Below, in pieces: positions 14,904 to 22,327 of a stretch of 41,390 bases of DNA. The number at the start of each line of letters is the position of its first letter. Positions within the stretch are counted from its first letter, which is position 1. The stretch comes from RGIG4608 sp964534905 (GTDB lineage: Bacteria > Bacillota > Clostridia > Oscillospirales > CAG-272). Below the pieces are notes generated by a model. The model did no database searches, was not told where the DNA came from, and was given only the letters and a program-made list of their open reading frames with translations. The position numbers and the translations under genes are program-made. The DNA lies in assembly GCA_964534905.1 (NCBI GenBank), contig CAZHPZ010000007.1:1-41390 (forward strand). Reading direction: 5' to 3'.

Positions 14904-15908
14904 TCACACCGTAAAGCTTAAAACTATGTAGATTATCATAGTCAAAAGAGAATACAAAATAAATATTATCATCGCTCCCGTGAAAAATCCGGAGAGCTTT
15001 TCCGATGTGGAAAGAGGTATTACCTCGTTTCCGTTTTCGTCGGGCTTCATTTCAAGCCTTGAAAGAAATCCGCCGTTCTTTTTCAAAAGAAACGCAAGAC
15101 AGATCACTGATATCACCGCAAGCAAGAGCACAAATGTTTCACAGGCGGTCGAAAAAACGTCCGCCGCACTCTCAGAGACCTGCGCATCGATTATATCGGA
15201 AAATGCCGAAATTCCGTTGTTGATAAAATGCAACGCTATCGGAAAAGCAATATTTTCCGTCTTTACATATATCCAAGCAAGAAGCAAACCTGCAACGAAC
15301 GTATATATCGCCTGCTCCGCGTTTGCGTGCATAAGCGAGAAAAGCACGGCGCTTATCAGAATAGCGCTTTTGTCACCGTAAGTTCTGAGAGACTTGCAGA
15401 CCGTGCCTCTGAAAAGCAGTTCCTCAACAGCCGCCGGAACAACGGCAACATAAACAAAATAAATAATTATCTGATACGGCTCCTCAAGCGTAGTGCTCCA
15501 CATATATTCGGATGAAAAATCCGAATAATCGCTAAACAGATTTACGGCATAGTAATTCACGTAAGCCGCAAGCTCTATTATTCCGAGCGATGCAGACATT
15601 GCGAGCAATGTCTGCATCGGAGTGAACTTGCTCTGATTTTTCACCGGCGTATATATTTCCGGCTCCGCCGACGCACTCATTTTATTAAACACCCAAACGG
15701 GAATACAAAATCCGAGAATATATACAATGCATTCGTTAAGTCTGCATATCATATCAGCCCACCATACACCGCCGAGAACAATATCCATTACGGCTTCTAT
15801 CACGTTTACTACGGAAGAAAGCACTGTGATAAGCGCCTGATTGAGTATCATAGCAATGGCTATTCTGTTTATAAGTGATATATATATGCTCCTGCTCTGC
15901 TTATTCAT
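14904..15908 (-). CDS. CPBP-family (CAAX/ABI) intramembrane metalloprotease
   Basis: A 334-residue polytopic membrane protein with the three Abi/CPBP motifs: EELLFRG (Glu162, Glu163, Arg167), the His in LMHAN (His194) and HFINN (His227, Asn231). In this family the glutamates and histidines form the intramembrane active site, related to Rce1. Bacterial members act in bacteriocin self-immunity or regulated proteolysis, but the substrate here is unknown. About eight hydrophobic segments are apparent. GGAG lies five bases before the ATG, overlapping the alr stop region (two-base gap). It is co-transcribed with alr and tadA. Confidence 0.92.
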   Translation of the reverse strand: MNKQSRSIYISLINRIAIAMILNQALITVLSSVVNVIEAVMDIVLGGVWWADMICRLNECIVYILGFCIPVWVFNKMSASAEPEIYTPVKNQSKFTPMQTLLAMSASLGIIELAAYVNYYAVNLFSDYSDFSSEYMWSTTLEEPYQIIIYFVYVAVVPAAVEELLFRGTVCKSLRTYGDKSAILISAVLFSLMHANAEQAIYTFVAGLLLAWIYVKTENIAFPIALHFINNGISAFSDIIDAQVSESAADVFSTACETFVLLLAVISVICLAFLLKKNGGFLSRLEMKPDENGNEVIPLSTSEKLSGFFTGAMIIFILYSLLTMIIYIVLSFTV

Positions 15909-15910
15909 AG

Positions 15911-17119
15911 CTACTCCGACACCTCATAAGATACTATATTATCCTTGACAAAATCTATTCTTCCGTCCTTTATGTAGAAGCGAGGAACCCTCTCTCCTAT
16001 CGCACACACTATCTCATATCCGATAGTACCGTTTCTTTCGGCAAGCTCACAGGCGCTTATACCGTCCGAGCCGTCCGAGCCTATAACGGTAACCTCATCT
16101 CCCTCGCAAACGCCGTCAACATCGGTCACATCAAGCATAAGCTGATCCATACATATTCTTCCGACTATCTTAACTCTGCGCCCTCTCACGAGCATCTCCG
16201 TGCCGCAAGCGGCATTAGACCTCCAAAATCCGTCGGCATATCCCACGGGAACCGTGGCTATTCTTTTACGCTCACTTGCCACATAGGCACATCCATACCC
16301 AACCGTATCTCCCGCCTCAACCGTTTTTATCATAGAAATAACGGATTTCAGGCTCATAACCGGCTCAAGTGCGTCGCATCCCGAAACAAGCACCGAAGGA
16401 GCGATACCGTAAAGCACAACTCCCACACGAACCATATCCATATGATATTCGGGATAATCAAAGGTCGTTGCGCTGTTTGCGCAATGCTTTATATCAAAGC
16501 TTATCCCTCGTTTTTCAAGTGCCGAAACGGCATCGGAAAACCTTTTATACTGAAGCCTTGTAAACTCCCTGCCGCGTTCACCGTCATCGGCAACGGAGAA
16601 ATGAGTAAAAATACCCTCGGGTATGATGCCGCTCATATTGCAAGCCTCGGCTATCCTGTCAGCCGATTTTTCAACGCCGTGCACACAGTCAAATCCTATA
16701 CGTCCCATTCCCGAATCTATCTTTATATGCACCTTAACCTTAACGCCCTCCATAGCTGCATTGTCGGAAAGCTCACCTGCATAATTATAAGAAAAAACGG
16801 TTTGAGATATATTGTTCTCCGCAAGTATCTGCGCACAGGACGGTGGGGTATATCCCAAAATCAGTATCGGAGCGATTATGCCGTTATTACGAAGCTGCAT
16901 AGCCTCCTCAATATTGGAAACCGCAAAAAAATCTGCTCCTAGACTCTCGTAAAGCTTCGAAAGATAGACCGCGCCGTGACCGTAAGCATTTGCTTTGACC
17001 ACGCAACATATCTTAGTATTTTTATTAAGCTTGCTTTTTATTATATTAAAATTTCTTTCGGCGGCTCTCATATCTATCTCCGCCCAAAATCTCTTTCTTT
17101 TTAAAATATTTCTTTCCAT
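15911..17119 (-). CDS. alr: Alanine racemase
   Basis: A PLP-dependent enzyme converting L-alanine to D-alanine for peptidoglycan. The PLP lysine is in VVKANAYGHG (Lys42) and the catalytic tyrosine in VGYGCAYVAS near residue 276; RVGVVLYG and VPVGYADGFWR also match. An in-frame ATG at 17155 would give 414 residues, but the promoter -10 is at 17159-17164, so the transcript would start at or inside that codon. The ATG at 17119 gives 402 residues, a normal alignment start (NILKRKRFWAEID), although its ribosome binding site is weak. First gene of alr-CPBP-tadA. Confidence 0.93.
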   Translation of the reverse strand: MERNILKRKRFWAEIDMRAAERNFNIIKSKLNKNTKICCVVKANAYGHGAVYLSKLYESLGADFFAVSNIEEAMQLRNNGIIAPILILGYTPPSCAQILAENNISQTVFSYNYAGELSDNAAMEGVKVKVHIKIDSGMGRIGFDCVHGVEKSADRIAEACNMSGIIPEGIFTHFSVADDGERGREFTRLQYKRFSDAVSALEKRGISFDIKHCANSATTFDYPEYHMDMVRVGVVLYGIAPSVLVSGCDALEPVMSLKSVISMIKTVEAGDTVGYGCAYVASERKRIATVPVGYADGFWRSNAACGTEMLVRGRRVKIVGRICMDQLMLDVTDVDGVCEGDEVTVIGSDGSDGISACELAERNGTIGYEIVCAIGERVPRFYIKDGRIDFVKDNIVSYEVSE

Positions 17120-17158
17120 TAGCCTGTCGTTACCGCCATTCGTTCTGTATCTCATTTA

Positions 17159-17187
17159 ATTTTATCACACCCCGAGAAAAAAATCAA
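17159..17187 (-). promoter_or_regulatory. Promoter of the alr-CPBP-tadA operon
   Basis: On the minus strand, TTGATT (17182-17187), a 17-base spacer and TAAAAT (17159-17164) with a TGA extension. The predicted start near 17152 argues for translation from the ATG at 17119. Confidence 0.7.
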
Positions 17188-17249
17188 CATTTAATATTAA
17201 TAATATGCTCCCTATTTTCGATTGAGCAGAAAGAAAATACGTCGCGGTA

Positions 17250-17278
17250 TTGACTTTTGTCGTAAAATGTATTAGAAT
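17250..17278 (+). promoter_or_regulatory. Promoter of the small membrane protein gene
   Basis: TTGACT (17250-17255), a 17-base spacer and TAGAAT (17273-17278), 44 bases before the ATG at 17323. Confidence 0.75.
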
Positions 17279-17322
17279 ATAGGAGCTTAACGGCAAATAT
17301 CACATTAAAAGAGGTACTCAAT

Positions 17323-17562
17323 ATGAATTACACTCACTATTTCGACGATCTCCCCAAGTGGGCAAGAATCGTTATACTTCTTCTTGTCGGCGGAATTGTT
17401 TCTCCCGTTTACAGAATACTCAGATATCTTGAAACAAAGAACGTAGTTACACTCATCGTAGGTATCGTTTGCCTGGTAAGCGGAGTCGGAAACCTTGTGC
17501 TTCAAATTCTCGATTTGATTACCGAAATAACGAAGGATAAGATATACATCCTTGCAGACTGA
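17323..17562 (+). CDS. Small two-helix membrane protein of unknown function
   Basis: A 79-residue protein with a short N-terminal amphipathic stretch and two hydrophobic helices, at about residues 15-33 and 41-66, separated by a basic RILRYLETK loop. I do not recognise the family. It has its own promoter, an AGAGGT ribosome binding site and a very strong terminator, and so is very likely real and well expressed. It converges on the holin cassette but differs from it in sequence; a phage link cannot be shown. Confidence 0.78.
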   Translation: MNYTHYFDDLPKWARIVILLLVGGIVSPVYRILRYLETKNVVTLIVGIVCLVSGVGNLVLQILDLITEITKDKIYILAD

Positions 17563-17567
17563 TATTG

Positions 17568-17607
17568 CGAAATGAGAGCTTGGCGTCCTCGCCAAGCTCT
17601 CATTTCG
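17568..17607. terminator. Perfect 18-bp bidirectional terminator
   Basis: CGAAATGAGAGCTTGGCG (17568-17585) and CGCCAAGCTCTCATTTCG (17590-17607) pair without mismatch around a TCCT loop. It separates the small membrane protein gene from the converging holin gene. Confidence 0.88.
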
Positions 17608-17611
17608 GTTA

Positions 17612-17848
17612 TTACCCTCTATCCTCGTTTTTTTCTTGACCGCCGACCTCGTCGCCCATATGCTTGCCGTCAAGATATCCCTCTGTCAGAATATAAGCGG
17701 TCAGAACGCCGAGTGCGCTCACCGTGGCAATAAGCTTCTCCGCCGTCAGCTCACTCACCCCGAGAAGAACGCAAAGTGCCGTAATAAAGGCACCGAGCGC
17801 AGCCCAGAATTTCCTGCTCGACAGCTTTCTTTGCCAATCAATCTTCAT
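17612..17848 (-). CDS. Phage-type holin (phi-LC3-like family)
   Basis: The 78-residue product begins MKIDWQRKLSSRKFWAALGA, the typical opening of phage holins of the phi-LC3 type. Two hydrophobic segments (about residues 14-32 and 36-57) and a charged C-terminus (GQEKNEDRG) follow. Holins make membrane lesions that release endolysin. GGAGGGAGG precedes the ATG at 17848; a longer in-frame reading to 17968 merely overlaps the upstream gene. The start overlaps the upstream stop by four bases (ATGA), so the two are translationally coupled. No endolysin, portal, capsid or integrase gene is nearby, so this is a prophage remnant or a domesticated cassette. Confidence 0.8.
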   Translation of the reverse strand: MKIDWQRKLSSRKFWAALGAFITALCVLLGVSELTAEKLIATVSALGVLTAYILTEGYLDGKHMGDEVGGQEKNEDRG

Positions 17849-18069
17849 TTTCTTACACCTCCCTCCAAATTTGAAATTCTTTTTTCGTGCTCTGCGAGCT
17901 CGGTATAGAAATGCTCGTTTTTCGAAGACTGACGCTCCATAAACTCTTTGAGCTGAAGCACGGCGCATTCAAGCTTGGAGAGCGTTGAATTGACCTTAAC
18001 GACAACGCTCATCACCGCAATGAACGCGGATATTATCCCGAACATTCCGACTGTAATTTCCCAAGTCAT
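17845..18069 (-). CDS. Holin-associated protein with N-terminal TM helix and coiled coil (XhlA-like context)
   Basis: A 74-residue protein with one transmembrane helix (about residues 6-27), then a predicted coiled coil rich in Lys, Glu and Leu (NSTLSKLECAVLQLKEFME) ending HEKRISNLEGG. Small proteins with this design are encoded directly upstream of holins in phages of Gram-positive bacteria and are often annotated as hemolysin XhlA-like, although B. subtilis XhlA has its membrane segment at the other end. AGGAGG (18080-18085) precedes the ATG. It overlaps the holin gene by four bases. Confidence 0.72.
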   Translation of the reverse strand: MTWEITVGMFGIISAFIAVMSVVVKVNSTLSKLECAVLQLKEFMERQSSKNEHFYTELAEHEKRISNLEGGVRK

Positions 18070-18200
18070 ATTTTATAAACCTCCTCTCCGCATGTCTCTT
18101 ATCCCCGATATTATTGTAGCATAAAAGTTTTCCCACGGGCGACAGATTTATGTCAAAACGAGTTTTTTAAATGCCGATACGATTATTTTTTGCTTTTTTA

Positions 18201-18229
18201 TTGACTTTTTTCAATCCTTGTGATATACT
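18201..18229 (+). promoter_or_regulatory. Promoter of the valS T-box leader
   Basis: TTGACT (18201-18206), a 17-base spacer and TATACT (18224-18229) with an extended TGA. Confidence 0.85.
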
Positions 18230-18235
18230 TGCATA

Positions 18236-18477
18236 TGTAAACACATTGATGGGAAGGATTAAGCGATTATCGCCCAAGAGAGCAGACGGTGGGTGCGAGT
18301 CTGCGGTATGAAATCGCCCAAGGTAGTCCCGGAGTGGCTTTTGCGAAACGGTCCGAACATGGAAAAGTAGCAAAAGACGGCGTCTCCGTTACGGATAAGA
18401 GAGCGTGTGGGGCAGATCCCGCACGAAATCAGGTGGTACCGCGTTCCACGTCCTGATACGGACGCGGGCTTTTTTAT
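18236..18477 (+). promoter_or_regulatory. T-box riboswitch controlling valS
   Basis: The leader contains AGAGAG (18277-18282), GGGTGCGAG, a specifier-loop region with GTAGTC (18323-18328) in which GTC (or the overlapping GTA) can serve as the Val specifier codon, and the conserved T-box AGGTGGTACCGCG (18431-18443). The terminator follows (CGTCC/GGACG inner stem, then TTTTTT). Uncharged tRNA-Val is expected to stabilise the antiterminator and switch on valS. With the promoter this accounts for the 458 bases between the holin cassette and valS. Confidence 0.93.
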
Positions 18478-18527
18478 TTTAATTTGATTATAATAATCCA
18501 TAAATAAACACAGAAGAGAGGTATATA

Positions 18528-21176
18528 ATGAACAATTATAACGAACTTCCCAAGACGTATTCTCCCTCTGATTTTGAGGACAGAATTTACGCCGAATGGT
18601 GTGAGAAGGGCTATTTCACACCCGACAAAAACAATAAAAATCCCGCTTTTTCAATAGTTATTCCCCCGCCCAACGTCACAGGCCAGCTCCATATGGGACA
18701 TGCTCTTGACGAAACACTTCAGGACGTTCTTGTAAGATACAAGAGAATGCAGGGCTTCAATACCCTTTGGATTCCCGGAACGGACCATGCGGGCATCGCA
18801 ACTCAGATCAAGGTTGAGGAAAGACTTCGTGTTGACGAAGGACTTTCACGCTACGATCTCGGACGCGAAAAATTCCTTGAGCGTGTTTGGGGCTGGAAGG
18901 ACACATATGAAGCAAGAATAACAAGTCAGCTTAAAAAGCTCGGCGCATCGTGCGACTGGTCACGTCAGAGATTTACAATGGACGAGGGTTGTTCAAAGGC
19001 TGTTCGTGAGGTATTCGTAAACCTTTATAACAAGGGGCTTATTTACCGCGGATACAGAATAATCAACTGGTGTCCCCGTTGCCTTACCGCACTTTCGGAC
19101 GCCGAGGTAGAATACAAGGATATGCCCGGTCATTTTTGGCATATCAAGTATCCCATCAAGGGTGAGGACGGCTACGTTGAGGTTGCCACAACACGTCCCG
19201 AAACAATGTTCGGTGATACGGCGGTTGCTGTCAACCCCGAGGATGAGGCTACAAAGCATCTCATAGGCAAAACTCTTATTCTTCCCATAGTTAACCGTGA
19301 AATTCCCGTTATCGCGGACGATTACGTTGAAATAGGATTCGGAACGGGATGCGTAAAGATCACACCCGCACACGACCCCAACGACTTCCTTGTAGGTCAG
19401 CGTCACGACCTTGAACAGATCAAGGTTATGAACGACGATGCCACAATGAACGCATATGCAGGCAAATACGAGGGTATGGATCGCTATGAGTGCAGAAAAG
19501 CGCTCGTTGCTGATCTTGAGGAGCAGGGCTTCCTTGTAAAGACTGTTCCCCACGAGCATAATGTAGGCGTTTGCTACCGTTGCGGAACTACGGTAGAGCC
19601 TCTTACGAGCGATCAGTGGTTCGTTAAGATGAAGCCCCTTGCAGCTCCCGCTATTGAGGCGGTAGAAACAGGCGACGTAAGCTTCGTTCCCGAGCGATTC
19701 TCCAAGAACTATTTCAACTGGATGAACAATATTCTCGACTGGTGTATCTCACGTCAGCTTTGGTGGGGACATAGAATCCCCGCATTCTATTGCGACTCCT
19801 GCGGTAAAATGACGGTTTCAAAGGAGGACATCACCGTATGTCCCGATTGCGGTGCTCCCGTTCGTCAGGACGAGGACGTTCTTGACACTTGGTTCTCATC
19901 CGCTCTTTGGCCCTTCTCCACTCTCGGTTGGCCCGAGCACACGGAGGATCTTGAGAAGTATTATCCCACAAGCGTACTTGTAACAGGATACGATATTATC
20001 ACATTCTGGGTATCCCGTATGATATTCTCCGGTCTTGAGCATATGGGCAAAAAGCCCTTCTCTACCGTATTTATTCACGGTCTTGTAAGAGACGCTCAGG
20101 GCAGAAAAATGTCCAAATCTCTCGGAAACGGTATAGATCCCCTTGAAATAATAGATAAATACGGCGCGGACGCACTCCGCTTTGCTCTTGCAACGGGTAA
20201 CTCGCCCGGAAACGATATGAGATTCTCCGATGAGAAGATCGAATCCGCAAGAAACTTCGCCAATAAGCTCTGGAACGCTTCTCGCTTCGTAAGAATGAAT
20301 CTTACAATAGATGAAATCAAGCTTCCGAGCGCAGACAAACTCGCACTTGAGGATAAATGGATACTCACACGCTTCAACGAGCTTACAAAAACAGTTATCT
20401 CCAACCTCGATAATTTCGAGCTTGGAATCGCACTCTCCGAAATATACGGATTTACATGGGATATCTTCTGCGACTGGTATATAGAGCTTGCAAAGGCAAG
20501 ACTTAACGAAAAGGACACAGAGGCTAATCTCATTTGTCAGAACGTTATCGCATATGTTCTCACCGGAACACTTAAGCTTCTCCATCCGTTTATGCCTTTC
20601 ATAACAGAGGAGATCTATCAGGCTCTTCCTCACTCCGATGAAAGCATTATGATATCGAAATATCCCGAATACGACGAATCTCTTGATTTTGCATCCGATG
20701 CGGAAAAGATGACAAAGATAATAGACGCCATCACCGCTATACGTGCAAGAAGAAGCGAAATGAATGTCGCTCCCTCAAGACGCGCAAAGGTATATATCGA
20801 AACAAAATACACCGATATATTCGGCTCGTCAAGCGAAGCGTTCTTTGTTCGTCTCGCATCGGCGTCGGAGCTTGTTGCTTCCGAGCATCTTGACGGAAAC
20901 GAGATAAGCGCGGATAATGCCGTACAGATCATCACAGACTCCGCAACGATCTATCTTCCCCTCTCCGATATCATAGATTTCGAAAAGGAAAAGGCTCGTC
21001 TTGAAAGTGAAAAGGCTCGTCTTGAAAGCGAAATCGAAAGAATAGAGAAAAAGCTTTCAAACGAAGGCTTTGTTGCCAAGGCTCCCGCCGCGGTAGTTGA
21101 GGGTGAGCGTACCAAGATGGCAAAATACTGCGAAAATCTCGATGGAGTCCTCGCGGCGCTCTCCAAGCTTTCCTAA
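18528..21176 (+). CDS. valS: Valine--tRNA ligase
   Basis: A class Ia synthetase of 882 residues, normal length. HIGH appears as HMGH (residues 55-58, within PPPNVTGQLHMGHA) and KMSKS is intact near 526-530. An editing (CP1) domain, with TTRPETMFGDTAVAVNP, lies between them. A zinc-ribbon-like CDSCGKM...CPDCG pair is present in the CP region. The C-terminus has the valyl-specific arm: a coiled coil with repeated ARLESEKARLESE followed by NEGFVAKAPAAVVE. GAGAGG precedes the ATG. It is regulated by the T-box leader. The winged-helix gene begins eight bases after its stop. Confidence 0.98.
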   Translation: MNNYNELPKTYSPSDFEDRIYAEWCEKGYFTPDKNNKNPAFSIVIPPPNVTGQLHMGHALDETLQDVLVRYKRMQGFNTLWIPGTDHAGIATQIKVEERLRVDEGLSRYDLGREKFLERVWGWKDTYEARITSQLKKLGASCDWSRQRFTMDEGCSKAVREVFVNLYNKGLIYRGYRIINWCPRCLTALSDAEVEYKDMPGHFWHIKYPIKGEDGYVEVATTRPETMFGDTAVAVNPEDEATKHLIGKTLILPIVNREIPVIADDYVEIGFGTGCVKITPAHDPNDFLVGQRHDLEQIKVMNDDATMNAYAGKYEGMDRYECRKALVADLEEQGFLVKTVPHEHNVGVCYRCGTTVEPLTSDQWFVKMKPLAAPAIEAVETGDVSFVPERFSKNYFNWMNNILDWCISRQLWWGHRIPAFYCDSCGKMTVSKEDITVCPDCGAPVRQDEDVLDTWFSSALWPFSTLGWPEHTEDLEKYYPTSVLVTGYDIITFWVSRMIFSGLEHMGKKPFSTVFIHGLVRDAQGRKMSKSLGNGIDPLEIIDKYGADALRFALATGNSPGNDMRFSDEKIESARNFANKLWNASRFVRMNLTIDEIKLPSADKLALEDKWILTRFNELTKTVISNLDNFELGIALSEIYGFTWDIFCDWYIELAKARLNEKDTEANLICQNVIAYVLTGTLKLLHPFMPFITEEIYQALPHSDESIMISKYPEYDESLDFASDAEKMTKIIDAITAIRARRSEMNVAPSRRAKVYIETKYTDIFGSSSEAFFVRLASASELVASEHLDGNEISADNAVQIITDSATIYLPLSDIIDFEKEKARLESEKARLESEIERIEKKLSNEGFVAKAPAAVVEGERTKMAKYCENLDGVLAALSKLS

Positions 21177-21184
21177 ACCTATCT

Positions 21185-21496
21185 ATGATAGAATATATCG
21201 AGGAATTTATTTCCTATTCGCATCTTCACGTTGGAGAAAGCAGAAAGAGTGTTGTTTATCTTAATTATATGCTGGAACTGACGCAAACCGAATACGACAT
21301 AATATGCCTGCTCGTACAACGAGCAGGCACTCCAATTTCCGCAGAGAAAATTGCGCGAGCGCTCAATATTTCGTCCGGCTCTCACGGTGTGGCATGCCAC
21401 ATCAGTCTTATCAATAAAAAAGCTTTTGCGATAGGAGAGAGGAAGCTTATATTGAATTCGTCAAAAATCGGATATTTTTTGAACAAACAAATGTAA
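21185..21496 (+). CDS. Stand-alone winged-helix (OmpR/PhoB C-terminal type) DNA-binding protein
   Basis: This 103-residue protein matches only the effector domain of OmpR/PhoB response regulators: LTQTEYDIICLLVQRAGTPISAEKIARAL, then VACHISLINKKAFAIGERKL and an IGYFL wing. There is no receiver domain, so phosphorylation by a histidine kinase is not expected. The ATG at 21185 follows the valS stop by eight bases and no ribosome binding site is visible, so translation may depend on coupling to valS; expression would then follow the Val T-box. It could also be the remnant of a longer regulator. The target is unknown. Confidence 0.7.
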   Translation: MIEYIEEFISYSHLHVGESRKSVVYLNYMLELTQTEYDIICLLVQRAGTPISAEKIARALNISSGSHGVACHISLINKKAFAIGERKLILNSSKIGYFLNKQM

Positions 21497-21502
21497 AAAA
21501 TC

Positions 21503-21531
21503 TTGACAATTTTTATCCCTTATGCTATAAT
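21503..21531 (+). promoter_or_regulatory. Consensus promoter of the methylglyoxal-synthase-like gene
   Basis: TTGACA (21503-21508), a 17-base spacer and TATAAT (21526-21531) with an extended TGC. It resembles the thrS promoter at 22050-22078 closely, including the T-rich spacer. Confidence 0.9.
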
Positions 21532-21597
21532 GGCGTTGTAAATTGGGTGTTTTAGTTAATTTTATATATTTCAGTTATATGCAGAAAGGAAGATACG

Positions 21598-22032
21598 ATG
21601 GAAATTGCGATTATAGCTCACGATATGAAAAAAGAACTTATGACACAATTCTGCATTGCATATTGCGGAATACTCAGCAAGCACAACCTTTGCGCTACGA
21701 GCATTACGGCAAAATACATTTCAGAAGCAACAGGTCTTAAGATAGAAAGACTGCTCACCGGAGAACACGGCGGAGAGCAGCAGATAACCTCACGTATCGC
21801 TTATGACGAGATCGACCTTCTTCTCAACTTCAGAGATACACGCTCATCGTCCCCCTATAACGAGGAGGAAGAGGAAATGATGAGAATGTGCGACCGCAAC
21901 AATATTCCCGTTGCAACAAATATAGCGACAGCCGAGATCCTCGTCGGTGCACTTGACAGAGGAGAGCTTAACTGGAGAGAGGTATACAACCCCCGCTCCG
22001 AGTACAACAGAAAGAAAAAGGGTCTTGTCTGA
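21598..22032 (+). CDS. Methylglyoxal synthase-like protein with altered active site
   Basis: The 144 residues align end to end with methylglyoxal synthases (MEIAIIAHDMKKEL..., EATGLKIERL, NNIPVATNIATAEIL). The known enzyme converts dihydroxyacetone phosphate to methylglyoxal. The N-terminal HD (His8, Asp9; His19 in E. coli) is kept. However, the phosphate-binding TGTTG reads TSITA, GGDQQ with the catalytic Asp (E. coli 71) reads GGEQQ (Glu60), and the PHxPD site (E. coli His98, Asp101) reads PYNEE (Tyr87, Glu90). Normal catalysis is therefore doubtful. GGAAG precedes the ATG and a consensus promoter lies upstream, so the gene looks well expressed rather than decaying. Confidence 0.82.
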   Translation: MEIAIIAHDMKKELMTQFCIAYCGILSKHNLCATSITAKYISEATGLKIERLLTGEHGGEQQITSRIAYDEIDLLLNFRDTRSSSPYNEEEEEMMRMCDRNNIPVATNIATAEILVGALDRGELNWREVYNPRSEYNRKKKGLV

Positions 22033-22049
22033 TTTTTTCGAAAAATCTA

Positions 22050-22078
22050 TTGACAATTTTATTTCTTTGTGCTACAAT
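22050..22078 (+). promoter_or_regulatory. Promoter of the thrS T-box leader
   Basis: TTGACA (22050-22055), a 17-base spacer and TACAAT (22073-22078) with an extended TGC. Confidence 0.9.
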
Positions 22079-22084
22079 TCGAAT

Positions 22085-22292
22085 ATGCAAGGGACACGCT
22101 CTGCACTTAAGCCCTTTAAGAGAGAGGATAGCTTTGGTGAAATATCCTTATCGGCACCTGCAAGAGTACCACCCGTGTGTTACCGTAAATATTGTCTGAA
22201 AAGCGAAAATTTCGGGTGGAACCGTGCGCATTTGATTTAGTTTTACGCACCCCGAGCAGCATAAGCTGCTTGGGGTGTTATTTTTTATTTTG
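22085..22292 (+). promoter_or_regulatory. T-box riboswitch controlling thrS
   Basis: The leader shows AGAGAG just after 22118, a Thr specifier ACC (22168-22170, within GAGTACCACCC), the T-box GGGTGGAACCGTGCG (22214-22228), and a terminator of CACCCCGAGCAGC (22248-22260) with GCTGCTTGGGGTG (22265-22277) followed by a T-run. It is shorter than the valS and pheS leaders. Uncharged tRNA-Thr is the expected effector. Confidence 0.93.
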
Positions 22293-22327
22293 ATACCAAT
22301 TCTATTATTAATACAGGAGATACGATT

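Noticed and set aside
17120..17155. The longer 414-residue start for alanine racemase
   Set aside because: The promoter -10 lies directly upstream, so this ATG would be at or before the transcript start.
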